This document shows, in pieces, positions 1 to 11,640 of a DNA stretch of 64,000 nucleotides. Both the position numbers and the translations under genes were made by a program. The DNA comes from Larix kaempferi. Its lineage: Eukaryota; Streptophyta; Pinopsida; Pinales; Pinaceae. A model generated the notes under the pieces. It worked only from the letters and a program-made list of their open reading frames with translations, was not told where the DNA came from and ran no database searches. How positions within the stretch are numbered: the stretch's first letter is position 1; the number at the start of each line of letters is the position of its first letter. The stretch lies in the NCBI GenBank assembly GCA_027924585.1, contig BSBM01000320.1, positions 1,369,501-1,433,500 of the forward strand. Direction: 5' to 3'.

Positions 1-3000
1 TTCACACGATACAGATTTAACTATTCTTGAAAAGTTATCGCCACAAGCTAAAATATCAAAGAACCTTGCAGATGTGCTAACAATTAGTATTTTCTAGAAG
101 TTACAAATTTCTTTGCTAGTAATATCTTGCTTAGCAATTGATTTCTCTCATTCAATTCAACTCTTCTCTGATGGGTTCCCTACTTTAAATATCTATCTCT
201 TCTCCTGCAGGATCTACTTAAACAGTTGTGGCTGTAGATTTCATCCAAATTTTCATGTGTAGGGTTTACGTATTTCTTTTTTTTTTACATTTCATGCATG
301 GCACTAGGTTTTGAAATCCTCCTTATTGTGGACGGTTCGTGCAAATAGAGACCCATAGTGGCTTCAATGTTGGCATAATTTGGTAGGTGGTTTGGCCATT
401 GGACAGTTTATTTTTATTGGTCATGGCCGGGACTAATGACCGAATCCTTTTCTACCAACCCAAACATAGATTAATTCTCATACTTATTAGATTACCTATT
501 AACAAGTCCTTCTCATCCCGTCCTTATCGAAAAAAAGAGTCATTATAATAGATTAATTCTCATACTTATTAGATTGCCTATTAAAAGGTCATTCTCATCC
601 CGGCCTTATCGAAAAAAGAGTCATTATAATACTTACCTTCTCGATGAGGTAGTCTGTAGAAGGACTGATTGACCGATATGTTATATATGTTGTCATAAAG
701 TCTTGTCTTTTCTAGCACTAGAGGCAAATTGGATGGATTCATTGATTAGGAAAGTGACAAGTGAAGTAGTCTTTCCTTTCTGTCTTTGTGCCTTTTGAAA
801 AACAGCAATAGGGTATTTCCTCACGGGCGATAGCGATGTGATCTTTATTATTCCTGGTGAGTGGTAGTAATGTCGGCTCTCCCGATGAGCAACGTGTTAC
901 GGTTTAGTTGACTAACGGTTCTAAATAATATTGGGTCACCAGTAAAAATGGATATGTTAATACACAGTAACATCACTTATTCCCAACGCAGGCTTTCTAA
1001 AGAATGGTGTGATCTACACCAACTACATGCACACTGAATCACATGGACATTGTATGCGCTATGCGTAGTCTTCTATGTAATATTTATTACTCTAGATATA
1101 TGATGCTTTAATGAATAGAAGGAAGATTAAAGAGAATCAAGATTTAAAGGAAATACCAAAATGACCTTATGTATTGTGACAACATCTCCACCATACTTAC
1201 TAGATAGTAAATATCTCGCTACTCTAGATGCAACAATGATCCACCAATAATTAACAGTCAACAATGATTATGTAATCAATCTTCCAATTGTCAATGATGA
1301 ATGTTATTCTTGGAGGAATATGATATTTATAGCCCATGTTTGACAATGTTTTCACCGTGATAGAGCTATTTGAGATTTGCGATTTATCTGAGAGAACTAG
1401 CATAAATCCCTTCTTCAATTAACTAGTGCATGCGATTTTTCTTGATAACTATTGTTTAATCTAATGATTGTTACCTTTCTCTTGTTATACAACGATAACA
1501 GTATTGATGACACCTTCCATAGGTTTTGTCAATAGATGGTGTGAAAACCGTAGCATATATTCTTTAGACCGATTCAACAAAGTTGAACATGTGCCTCTGG
1601 AGGATCCCGGACTACCTCACATTCATGTGTTAGTTAACTCTTCCGGATGAGGGACTGGTCTATCAATCTGGTGCATATTTACCCGTGTTTAAAATTATTT
1701 TCGTTAGCATTGTTGAATATGGAATTAGTTTCTCATGTGCGTTCCATTTCTTGTTTTCCTCCGCTTTAATAACTTGTGTCGGAATTCTAAACAGCTATTT
1801 TCTTGACAAGTTTATTTTAAATCCAATGATCATTTTCCTTTTGGCTTTTATCCTATGCTTTTTCTCATGTAAGTGTTGCAAAACTCTCTGATTTTTCTTG
1901 AGTTTTTCAGGCTGTGAGGTTTTCATCCTCAATTTCCTTAATTCAATGAAGTTTTGTTTCTAATATGTAACTCTCGGATACATGTAGACGAATCTCCTTG
2001 ATCGAGCAATAAAGATGGTGGAATCCACTTAAGCTAACTGTCTAACTGAAACCAATAATAAACTAAGTGCGTGCAGTTTCAAAGATAAAATAAATATAGA
2101 ATGATGGAAGCAAATAACAAGATTTAACTATTTTCGTTAAGAAATATTTGTGAAGAGGGAGTCTGCTTTACTAGGGAGACTCTCACTCAATCACTCTAAG
2201 TTTTCTTTGAAGGTCTCCACCTCCACAGCAATGGTTTTTTATAAATATCTCTAAGAATATATGCTTCTTTTCTTGGACTTCATGACCTACACTGTGATTC
2301 CAGACCAAAATAAAGTGATACTTCTCACGCATGCATAAAGCTTTAGATCCTCTAGTTTTTTTAAGAAACGCTACACTCACAGCTTGTGGTTCAATCTCAA
2401 GTCTTTAAATTTGGCACGCACATATTCTTCTCTAACTATGGTAGCTTCAGGATGGGTTAAATACTCAATTAATGGATTTTCATTTTCAATCTAATACCAC
2501 ACTCCAAATCTCTCCCCAGTTTTTTAAAGACTAAATGTTTAACCCTTGATTGGCTACAACTGCAACGCTTGCTGTTGGATTAGTGATAAGCTTGCTAGGA
2601 TTCTTGTGAGTTTTTCTTTAAATTCAATCACTTGGGATACAATTTTCCAAGCTATTTCTAATAGGTTATTTCCTCTCAATTAGCAACATAAATGGATTGG
2701 TCATTGGATAAACTTTGGAAACATCTCAATCTATCTATTCAATAATAAATCAACATTTTCACCAAGCTACATATCCAAATCCAAATCCCTAAAGCTAAAG
2801 AATCAATGATTTTGAAGTTTAATTCCATATTATTAGATACTTTTAGAAATGATGATGCATAATTTGAGCACCGCACTAAAAAAAGTGTTCATATGTGACT
2901 TGATTATATGGAATACAAATTGGACAAGAGCTTCCATTTCCCCTATTTTACTTCTTCCCTCGGTATTCCCCATGCTTTCAAACCTCACCTTGCTACCATA

Positions 3001-4119
3001 CCTACTCATCCTCTTTCTTCTTCTTCCATTATTCCTTCATCCTCACTTTTTGTATAGTGGTGTCACTATTGTAAGACACATTCCCATTATTCTACACAAT
3101 GTTGGGTGGTGATTCAACACTAGACCACCACTAAAGCCTTATAGGTTTACCAACAATTTGCACAATATTTAAACCAAACTCTACCCTTTAACCCCATATT
3201 GACTCTAACAACATCTCTCTTTTGAACCCTACCTACCCCAAGCCCACTCGGATCTTGATGTCTCATGATTACTTTCCAGCTCATCATGAAATATTATTTA
3301 CCTTTAACTATCACATTATCACAACCCTATTTTTTTATAATGGAAAACATAATAATCTTCTCTTCACCACCTTGGTCAACTCTTTCCAGGTTCCAAAAGC
3401 AATCCATGTAAACCCTTGTCACCCTCGTGAGGCTAAAGATGAAGGATCCTAATTTTGGCTAGACAAAAATGTGCCAGTGTTTCTTTTGATGGCATGATTG
3501 ATTATGAAATTATGAATCTTCATAGTTTTGATTTAACTATCAGTATACCATATAAACATAAGCGCAGCACCATCTAAAATGCTCCTCCCAATATATATCA
3601 ATGCTCCATTTCCAAGCTTCCTAATGACCTGGCAAGTTTCAAATCTTGCGTGATTCTTTTTTCTGTGTAAATGTTTCCCTTGAACATGGTCTGGAAATAT
3701 GCTAGAGAGACTTGAATCCTGGTGGAGGCAATAGCAGTTCCCCACATTCACCTCCTTGCTATCACCAACCACCTCCCTACATTCACTGACCTATCAAGCC
3801 ACTATTGACGGCTTGTTGTTTTGAGTGGGTAATGTTCAAGGATAAAACCTAAGTCCATGCTAGGTATTAATGTTGTCACGGGTTGGTAGTTTTACACTAC
3901 ATCTGTTGCTAAGGAATTTTCAATGATCATAGTGTATCTGTTTATAGTGACCCTGATAAGTTAATTTTATTACTTCATAACAAATAACCACAAAAGTAGG
4001 TCAAGAAGACTAAGGGAGTACATCCAACATGGGTAAAAAGTCAGAGCACAAGAACAAATCTTAGATCAACAATTTTTTTAGCTAAAAGTTAAATGTCTAG
4101 CTAAGGGAATATATAAAAT
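1..4119. other. Non-genic start of unit 1
   Basis: No gene is recognised here. Open frames of 60-90 codons occur on both strands, but they are hydrophobic or low-complexity and one (2849-3112) is broken by a stop in unit 2. The equivalents are about 35021-39089 in unit 2 and 58260-62378 in unit 3. Apart from the 82-bp tandem duplication at 467-630 I see no organised element. Confidence 0.6.
467..630. repeat. 82-bp direct tandem duplication (unit 1)
   Basis: Two copies of an 82-bp sequence lie head to tail, each starting TAGATTAATTCTC and ending near GAGTCATTATAA. They differ at a few positions, for example CCCGTCC against CCCGGCC. The duplication is present in all three units, so it predates the amplification. 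Confidence 0.9.
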
Positions 4120-4358
4120 ATGGTGCAAGTACCAGAAGGATGCCAGAAACTAAAATGTGTTGGTGTTGCATCAAAGAGAGGATGTCAAATCCTATTGGAA
4201 TTGGTTGCTAAGGACGAGGGAGAGAGCTATGAATCAATTTCCTCATGGAATTCATCAATGACTATGAAAGCGCCAATGCACTGGGGGATGATATCCTCTC
4301 AGGAGTAGTCATGGATGAGAGATATGGATTCTCTATCCGGTTGAGATCGAAAGAGTGA
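4120..4358 (+). pseudogene. Unrecognised coding relic interrupted by LTR A
   Basis: The stretch looks coding but is broken. A frame from 4120 reads a mixed, non-repetitive peptide (KLKCVGVASKRGCQ, then LELVAKDEGESYE). A second frame from 4245 reads MEFINDYESANALGDD, then VVMDERYGFSIRLRSKE, and stops at 4358, as if a frameshift separated them. LTR-like element A inserted 9 bp later. If the element and one copy of its GTCCA duplication are removed, the reading frame of 4245-4358 continues past the TGA into SPTLLTLKGENLIILEG at 20262-20324. I do not recognise the protein. The same relic is at about 39090-39328 and 62379-62617. Confidence 0.35.
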
Positions 4359-4654
4359 GGAAGTCCATGTAATATCCCAACTTTTTGACTAACTATGTTA
4401 TGATGTTATATTGGGCTACGGCCCCAGCATATGTGATTTATTATTGGGCATAAGCTGTAGCATGTTTTGATCTATGTTCTCATGAGTTGATACATATTGG
4501 GCAGGTACTTTGATTGTTTCATTTTTTATTATATACTGGGTAGGAAAACCCGAATGGATAAACTTATGTTGTGATTCAGTCACAATTATGATATACTAAG
4601 ATTTTTATGTTACCTTATACTGTGCAGAGTATTTTTCACATGGATGATTATTTA

Positions 4655-5004
4655 GTGTGTTGAGCATGGACTCAGAAACACAGGAATGACCTATATACTG
4701 GTCCTAAGCCCCGATATATTTAGAGGATTCTTATTTCGTACTGGTCCTAAGCCCCGATGTACGTTGAGTGGGTGGCATAAGCCGTGGAGCACTCCAAGCT
4801 TGAAAGAAAATGAATACCGGATCCAAGGCCACTTAAATATCCTAGATGTGCCTCACAACCACATTCTATCTCCAGTGTTGAGCATAGGCTCTGGAATTAC
4901 ACTAACGTAACGCCCATGTGAGAGTGTTGAGCTAAAAGGCTCTGAAGAGCACTCGGGGTTACTAGATCTCAAGTGTTGAGTCGGGAGGACTCTGAATATC
5001 ACTT
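4655..5004. repeat. Array of five hairpin modules in LTR A
   Basis: Five imperfect modules sit at 4655-4681, 4766-4794, 4874-4903, 4922-4954 and 4971-5004. Each opens with AGTGTTGAGC or a variant and closes with a GCTCTGAA...CACT variant, so its ends can pair. The clearest is module four: GAGTGTTGAGC, a short loop, then GGCTCTGAAGAGCACTC. Between modules one and two lies a repeated ACTGGTCCTAAGCCCCGAT motif. The same five modules in the same order occur in element B at 23459-23804. Confidence 0.7.
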
Positions 5005-6556
5005 GTGTGTTTTATCACAACTATTCGACTTGATTAAATAAATCTTATTATCATCAAATACTGCAGGAACTACCATGTTAAAACGAGGGAATCTGACATG
5101 CAAAGGGAGAGACTAGAGGTGCCTTTACCAGCTTACCGAAACCGTCCAAAGAAGTGGACCCTTTCCTTAAAAAGAATGAAAAGAAGCATCATGTGAAACA
5201 AAATGCTTAAGGACCACAAAGCTAAGTATTATTATTTAGGAGTTTCAATATATAATATTGTTATTTATTATATATATACTTATGCATAAGTGGGCTGCCA
5301 CTTACTAATTATTATTTATTAATATTTAGATAGAATTGTAATTTTTATATTATTATTATTATAAAAAGATTAAAGATCAAAAACACTTTAGTAAAACAAA
5401 GTTGAGAAGTCCTAGTTCCAAAAATAACTAGCAGTTAAATAAGCAAATACTCTTTTATAATTTAAAATTATTTTGAAGAAACCAGTGAATTCCAACAGTC
5501 CTAGTTCAAGATTTGTCCTACTTAAGGAGGACAGACCCCGAAGTTTTGGGGATCTTTTCTTTTAGTATTATGATGTCAAGACAAACTCTCTATTCAAAGA
5601 AGTGAACCTTCCCACATCAATTTTCCAGATATGAACCAGCTACATATCTAAGGCCTCTACCTCTCAGTTTGCATGTTAGAACCAGCTTGGGGGGATTCCT
5701 ACTGAACTAGGAACGGTTGTAGAATCATGGTTGGGTGGAACGTGGTAGTCCCAAATTCATCCATTTCAATATCGATTATCAGGTCAGCTGAGGGTTCAGC
5801 AGTTTTTCATTAACTAGTTGGCTGAGTGTGCAGGTCATTACATGCAGGAGCAAGCTACAGGAATAAGCAGGTATGAAAATCCTATAAGACCTTCAAACTG
5901 ATTATTTTCTCTTCTGAATGGTATGTTAAACAGTATTGTTCTCTATATCAGATTTTAAATTCAAGATCTGCCTAGAATCCCAAGGCATTGCCTAGCAGGT
6001 ATAGCCAGCTAGCCTTTGCTAGTCAAACACAATTTTACACTTCTAAAGTTTGGGGATTGTGAAGCATTGTTTTAATTATTAAATCTAAGTTTTTATTTCC
6101 TTCTTATCTGTCAATAGATTTTTGAGTTAAATTGTAGCATGTCCATCTAACTACTAAAATCAATTTTCTTTTAGCATAAATGTTGGTCACTTTATAAAAC
6201 GATTTAGAAACTAAGATCCCCAAACTTAGCAAACATAGTCATTACATAAATCTGGTAGAAACGAGTCTGTAGGGCTTAACCCTAGAATTTTTCTTCCTTT
6301 TTGTTTTATTTACATTTTCTTTCCAAAGCAATTGCTCTCAAACCACGACGACGTTACACAGAAAACAAGACTGATATATATCCACTACCGATCTAAATAG
6401 TTCTTTCTTTTTCTTTTTAGAAATCATACATCTACCACATTTAAAACGAAGACAGCATATAGGAAAGAGATCGTTACATACTCATACACACTTTTCTTTT
6501 CCAATGAAAAACAAGCATCATACTTAGCTATCGCTACCAATCATCACCCTAGCACA

Positions 6557-6564
6557 TCGAGGAG
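6557..6564. repeat. hAT target-site duplication, left copy (TCGAGGAG)
   Basis: Eight bases directly before the hAT left terminus, repeated exactly at 18110-18117. The site occurs once, uninterrupted, at 41527-41534 in unit 2. Confidence 0.95.
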
Positions 6565-6580
6565 CAGGGATGATTTTAAG

Positions 6581-6895
6581 GGCGAAATTTAGCCCAATGG
6601 CGAAGTTAGAGGGGGTCAAAATTTTCCTAGGGCGAATTTTTATATAGAAAATGTTTTTTATAAATAATATTAATTAGCCCTTCTTTTATTTTTAAAAAAA
6701 AATTAAGGATATGTTTAGCCGAATTGTATATGTAATAAATGGTCCAAAAGCAAATATTAGCCCGCTCAAATTTGACCTGGATTCCCCGATTCGCCCCCGT
6801 ATTTTTAGAAATTTTTCCTACTCTGTGTCAATCGCCCCCGTATTTTTAGAAATTTTTCCTACTCTGTGTCAATCGCCCCCGGATTTATAGCTATG
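6581..6895. repeat. hAT left subterminal repeats
   Basis: GGCGAA occurs three times just inside the left terminus (6581, 6599, 6631). Further in, a 41-bp tandem repeat beginning TCGCCCCCG occurs at 6791 and 6832 with a partial third copy at 6873. hAT transposases typically bind short motifs repeated in subterminal regions, so these are candidate binding sites by inference. Confidence 0.7.
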
Positions 6896-9099
6896 GCAGT
6901 TCCTATACCAGCTTTTTCCCTTCATTTCCATGGATGGTGGTTTCTAAAGCTTCTATTCGCCCCCGATTTTAGGCAATAACAATTTTTGCAGCCCGAATCG
7001 CCCACGATTTCGAGCAATGACGGATTACAGAGCCGTATTTTCAAAGTTATGTCTTCTCTTTCTTATCTAGTTGCCTGAGGTGAGTCATAATGGCTTGAGG
7101 TAGCCGCTCACATGATAGTAAGACATCCAGCTCCAGGTAAGTATTCTAGTACGCCTTGAGGGAAGAAGAAAAACATCTTTCCCAAGCCTTTGAGTTTACC
7201 TTCCGCGGTGTTATGCCTTCCGAATTTTGTTGAATGTTTTGGCTGGAAATATTAAAGATTTGGTTTGTTACAGTGATAGAGGAATTTCTTTGCTTGTTCT
7301 CAGGGTACCACTATTGAGAATACCCTTTCTCTTCACTACTGGGAAAATGGCTGGGTTGAACCACCTATGAAGAGGCTTGATTTGATTCAAGAAGGGTCGT
7401 GGCATTGTTAGAGACCCCACTCCATGCTATACTAAGCCTATTTTACCCTTGTGAGTTTGCACACTTACTTTTCTGGGCGTGGAATTGCTGATGGGAAGCG
7501 GTATTACCTTGGTGGACTAAGCTACAGTCTGATAGAGGGGTTGTGGGAGTTAGACAAGACCACAAACCTTCTTCCTGGGTCAAATCTATATGGTATCAAC
7601 TTCAAACGAAAAGTCGGGGCTGAGTTTCATTAACTAGAACCCATATCTTTGAAGCTGGAACCCATTACTTCATTGCTGGGTTGACATATTGGTTTGTTGG
7701 GTGAGCTGTGGCATCAAAGGGGTTGAATCTTCTACCTGGTTTTGTCACCTTGCTTGTTGGGTGTTTTTTGCATTGGAAAAACAAGTTCTAGGCGGTGCAA
7801 TATTAGTGTATCCACTGTTGTGACTACCATTCTATTGGCAACTTGTAGACTTGACAATGGGCTCATCATTAAAGAAGATTTGCAAGGGATGGAAATCCAA
7901 CATAGTGGGAAAATCTTCATTTCTGCTTCAAGGGGACACCACCACTCAAATCTGCAAGGAGAAATTGCTTCTAGGAAAGTATTGAAATGATTCAACAATA
8001 AATCTATTTGTATAGGTATTGATTTTCATGTATTTTTAGTCCTATGTTATACTTGTTTATATGCCAAATCTTTACTCATGAATATGAAGCATTTTTGGAA
8101 GTATTTATGCTTTTAAAATTGAACCACTATTCATTAAAAACCCAAGCAAACACATTTAGAACAACTAAGACAGTCACCAAGCAGATTTGGAAGCAAGTGG
8201 GCAGAGTAACACATGGTTGATCAAGTGTTTTACAGAATAATAACACAAGGATGAGCACTTAAACTCTTTTAAACAAAAACAACAGTCAAAGGGGTTAACT
8301 ATAGGGGATCTACCAACATCCTTACCTAAAATAAATGTAAGTCTCCTTCTCATTGGTTTGATACAAGTGCAATTGGTTTCACTTTTCCATGCATATGATA
8401 TTCATTAATAAGAATATTAGGTATTTACCTCACTAAACCATCGGGAAACATTCCACTGGCATTTTGATTCATGTATTATATCAGTATTGAATTCCCTATA
8501 GTCACGCATCCTCCTACATGTATTACCTTTTGAGAAGCAACCTAAGTTCTCAAGAAGTGTTCAAAGTAGGTTGAATGAGGAAAGCTTAGCTAAAGGATTT
8601 TGTGTGCATCTCTCAGGTATATCGAAGGAAATCAGTTTCGACCAAGTGTCAATCCAATTGGTGTCCATAAAATAATAGAGGTATCTGATACAAAGTTTCT
8701 CTTCAAGTAGTTTTCTCATGCTTCTAATTATCGATTTTACTCTGCATTCTCTCTGCTCTAGAGGCCAAGAAAATTTCATCTGTTCCCAACAGCTTAATCT
8801 GTTTTGATATGGGAGGTTTTGTATTGGTATTTTATTCTTGTGGAAATTCCTTACATTGAGTATTCGATATACTATATACAATCCAATGAAAAGCATAAGA
8901 GCAATTTTTTCAACACAATATTGTCTTATGTGTTTAAGGTTTAATTAGAATGCACAAAATTTGAATTTTTGAGTTTGCTTTTCTTCTCGAAGGAAGTAGC
9001 ATACATTTCCAAATGAATTAGTTTGATAGATATATGACAAGGAAAAAGACCATGAAACCAACTTGCGATGGGAAGCTAGGAACTATCATTTTTCATTCC
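6896..9099. other. hAT interior, left part: no recognised gene
   Basis: More TCGCCC-type motifs occur up to about 7010. After that I see only short open frames. One at 7451-7633 (+) reads YFSGRGIADGKRYYLGG and looks coding-like, but it has stops on both sides and no family I recognise. A minus-strand frame at 8561-8896 lies downstream of the LINE relic in the same direction and might be its further decayed tail. Confidence 0.5.
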
Positions 9100-9625
9100 T
9101 ATATGTGAATTGAATCGATGCTTTGTTGTAGTGGTAGAAGTGAGATGAGGTTGAACATAGCCTCAAGTCAGAGAGGCCAGGCATCGTACTCTGCAAGAAT
9201 GATTGGTTCAAGTACTATAGTTTTGCATCTGATAATGCATTGGAGGAGAAATGTTTACATTTTCTCAATTGAGCCCTAATCAGACTTTGGGAAACAAGGC
9301 CCCTAATCCTCTAAACCATAAAGTACTGTGGGATGGATTAGGGTGCCCATGAGAGACATCTTGGATGGTATGTCTTGGAAATGATGTCAAAATCACTATC
9401 TCTCAAGAAGGGCTAGAGATACATAACCTTTGTTGACCCACCAGTGAAAGGCATGTCTCATACTTAAGCAAGGCCTTGAGACCCCTCGGTAAGTATAGGT
9501 GTTGGTGATCTAAATATCCTTCCCTCTAAATAGAAAATGGTGATCTGAAAAATACCTTCTTTGATCCATTGAAGATCATCACCTTGGTTTTATCCAGGTT
9601 CACTGTCTAATATTATCAACTATTT
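9100..9625 (-). pseudogene. LINE-type reverse transcriptase relic (3' part of ORF2)
   Basis: Read on the minus strand, codons from 9603 downward give VNLDKTKVMIFNGSKK, the characteristic stretch that follows the catalytic domain in plant LINE reverse transcriptases. After a frame change, 9350 downward gives MGTLIHPTVLYGLE, and 9239 downward gives IIRCKTIVLEPIILAEYDAWP and LEAMFNLISLL; these match the region after RT in the expected order. Several stops and at least one frameshift make it inactive. The catalytic YxDD part and the endonuclease are missing, consistent with a 5'-truncated or rearranged insertion. It lies inside the hAT, so it was carried by that element or inserted into an ancestor of it. 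Confidence 0.75.
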
Positions 9626-11289
9626 AGTATAAAGATAACAACTTTCAACCATCTAATAGTTGTAAGTTATAACACCAACCATACCATCAAGTTTCAATAG
9701 GTAATTTCTATCATTTGTCATCAACGGATAACATCAACCATGAAATGAAATAGGCCATTTGATTCATGACCAAGAGTTGTAATATGTAGTCAACTTGCAT
9801 GCAATGTTTACAAAATTGGCTATGTGCCCAATTTATAAAATAGATATTATATACTGAAAAATTAAAAGTGAACAAGATGAGCTTAGAAACACTATTGTAA
9901 CCTAGATTTTCCTTATAAGGGCTAACATAAACTCTAGCTTGGTTGGAAACGAGGAGCGAAAGCTTAATGGTTGCTTGATAGCTTTTCTTTCTTGAATGAA
10001 GGGTGATGGGATTCAAGGAACCAAAGATTAGAATCGGGTGCTTATGGTCATATGGTGGTATGTGTATCCTTGAGCTACCTCAATGGGATTGGTGTCGATG
10101 TATTGAAGAAGACATGGTGTTGGTCCAAGTAGTTAGGGTAGGACGTTAGGGAGCTATCTACATGACTCTCTCTATTGGCACATGTTTATCTTTGGCATTG
10201 ACATTGCATTGACTTGATAGCCATAATCCCCTTGATATATTGTAATTACATTGCACACTAACATAAGTCTATTGTTGTATTATCCATGCAATACAGGTAA
10301 AACAAAAGCTAGTTTCAGAGTTTAATTTATGATTTTCTCCCTTTGAGTGGAAGTCAAGGAAAAATAGAGAAAATAAAGGAACTACTGATAAAACTTGGGC
10401 AATATTTGGAGGTGCTTAAACAAAAATGAAGGGAGCCAACTCCTCCACTTCATTTCTACCAAGGGAGGAAGCTCCACATAATAAAGGGAGGTATCTCAAG
10501 AAAATAGATCTTATGGAATTTGATGACAAAATTATAGATGCTAACATTATGAGTTGGCAGGGAGCCATTTATAATTATTTTCTACTATGCAAATGGATGG
10601 TAAAAAAGTTGAAATGCTATTCTTGGCTAGGTGAATGGTGGAACCAGGAATAGGATCAAATCTCATGATATAGAACCAATTATTACATGGGACATGATGA
10701 GACAACTGGTATGGTCCCGAGGATGATGCATATAGCTTCAACCTTGAGGGAGCCTACCTTTTTTTATGAGAAGGATGATAAATGATGTTGAAGCTCATAT
10801 ATTGGTAGATCCAGGATTTCTCAAAATTTCGTAGAAAATTTTGGGAAAAATTCACAAAGGCACATATACAAACTGAGGTCTCATATGATCTATAATGTGC
10901 AATCAGTAAATCGCTGCAAGAGACAGTATTGCTGCACATTTTTTCTTAATCATAACATAATGACAAATGGTAAAAAAATCAATTTGTAAATGTTTTTGAT
11001 GTGAGATCGTCGTTCTAAATTTTAGTGAGGATGTCAGCTGGAAGAGAGGATTCCATTCTCCGGTCAGAGCATTCAGATGCTTGCTCATACATCTACTCAA
11101 CACTAATTTTTAGGTATGAAAAATGACCCACTACCCAAACACGAAGTGTAGGGGATTTTACTTGCCCAGATTCAATGAGTAGGGTCATTTGCTCATGTTC
11201 ATTATCTTCTTAGGACTGCAATATGCCCAGAATTGCTGATGGGAGATGACACGTTACTTTCATGGGCCTGATCATGCCTTGAAATCCCT
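9626..11289. other. hAT interior: no recognised gene
   Basis: Only short open frames are present. The longest are 9711-10016 (-) and 10426-10653 (+), and neither has a recognisable domain. If the transposase relic downstream once had a BED zinc finger and N-terminal part, it should lie here on the plus strand; I could not see it. Confidence 0.5.
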
Positions 11290-11640
11290 AGAATTTCCCC
11301 ACCAATAGCAAATAAAGCACACCCACACAAATATGGGGGTAACACAGGGTTTTATAGTGATGGATGGTAGGATAGATGCTTGAAATGTGTCCACTTTTGA
11401 ACACTTTGTGTCTTCTTGCTCCAATCCCTATTTTTAATGGAAATTGATTGCTTAGATCATTAGAAGTGCACAATATTCTTGAAGGACCATTTATATGAGG
11501 TCATTGAGGAGGTGGGTGGGCAATCCAATGTGCAAATCATCACATATGCAACACTTGTTTGCAAATCTGCAAGGTTGATGGTTCAAAAGTAGTTTAGCCA
11601 TATTGTTTAGATGCCATGTAACTCCAAGCTACTCAATAAG
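11290..11640 (+). pseudogene. hAT transposase relic (DUF659-type central region)
   Basis: In one plus-strand frame the sequence reads SDGW at 11356, then LFLMEIDCLDH, then EVIEEVGGQSNVQIIT at 11497-11544, then FSHIV-stop-MPCN. This is the order and spacing of the central hAT transposase region (SDGW..., ...KSIDASDH-like, ...EEVG..NVVQI(I/V)TDNA-like, ...H(I/L)(F/Y)WTPC-like). Five in-frame stops (TAG four times, TGA once) interrupt it, and the usual DN of the TDNA motif reads YA. The C-terminal dimerisation domain was not found downstream. It is in the expected place for the element's own transposase, though an older nested hAT cannot be excluded. Confidence 0.75.

Noticed and set aside
1685-1891. 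Hydrophobic 68-codon frame resembling a membrane protein, in all three units
   Set aside because: A T-rich stretch gives hydrophobic codons by composition, and there is no homology I can recognise.
2849-3112. 87-codon frame
   Set aside because: Broken by a TAG in unit 2 and low-complexity hydrophobic.
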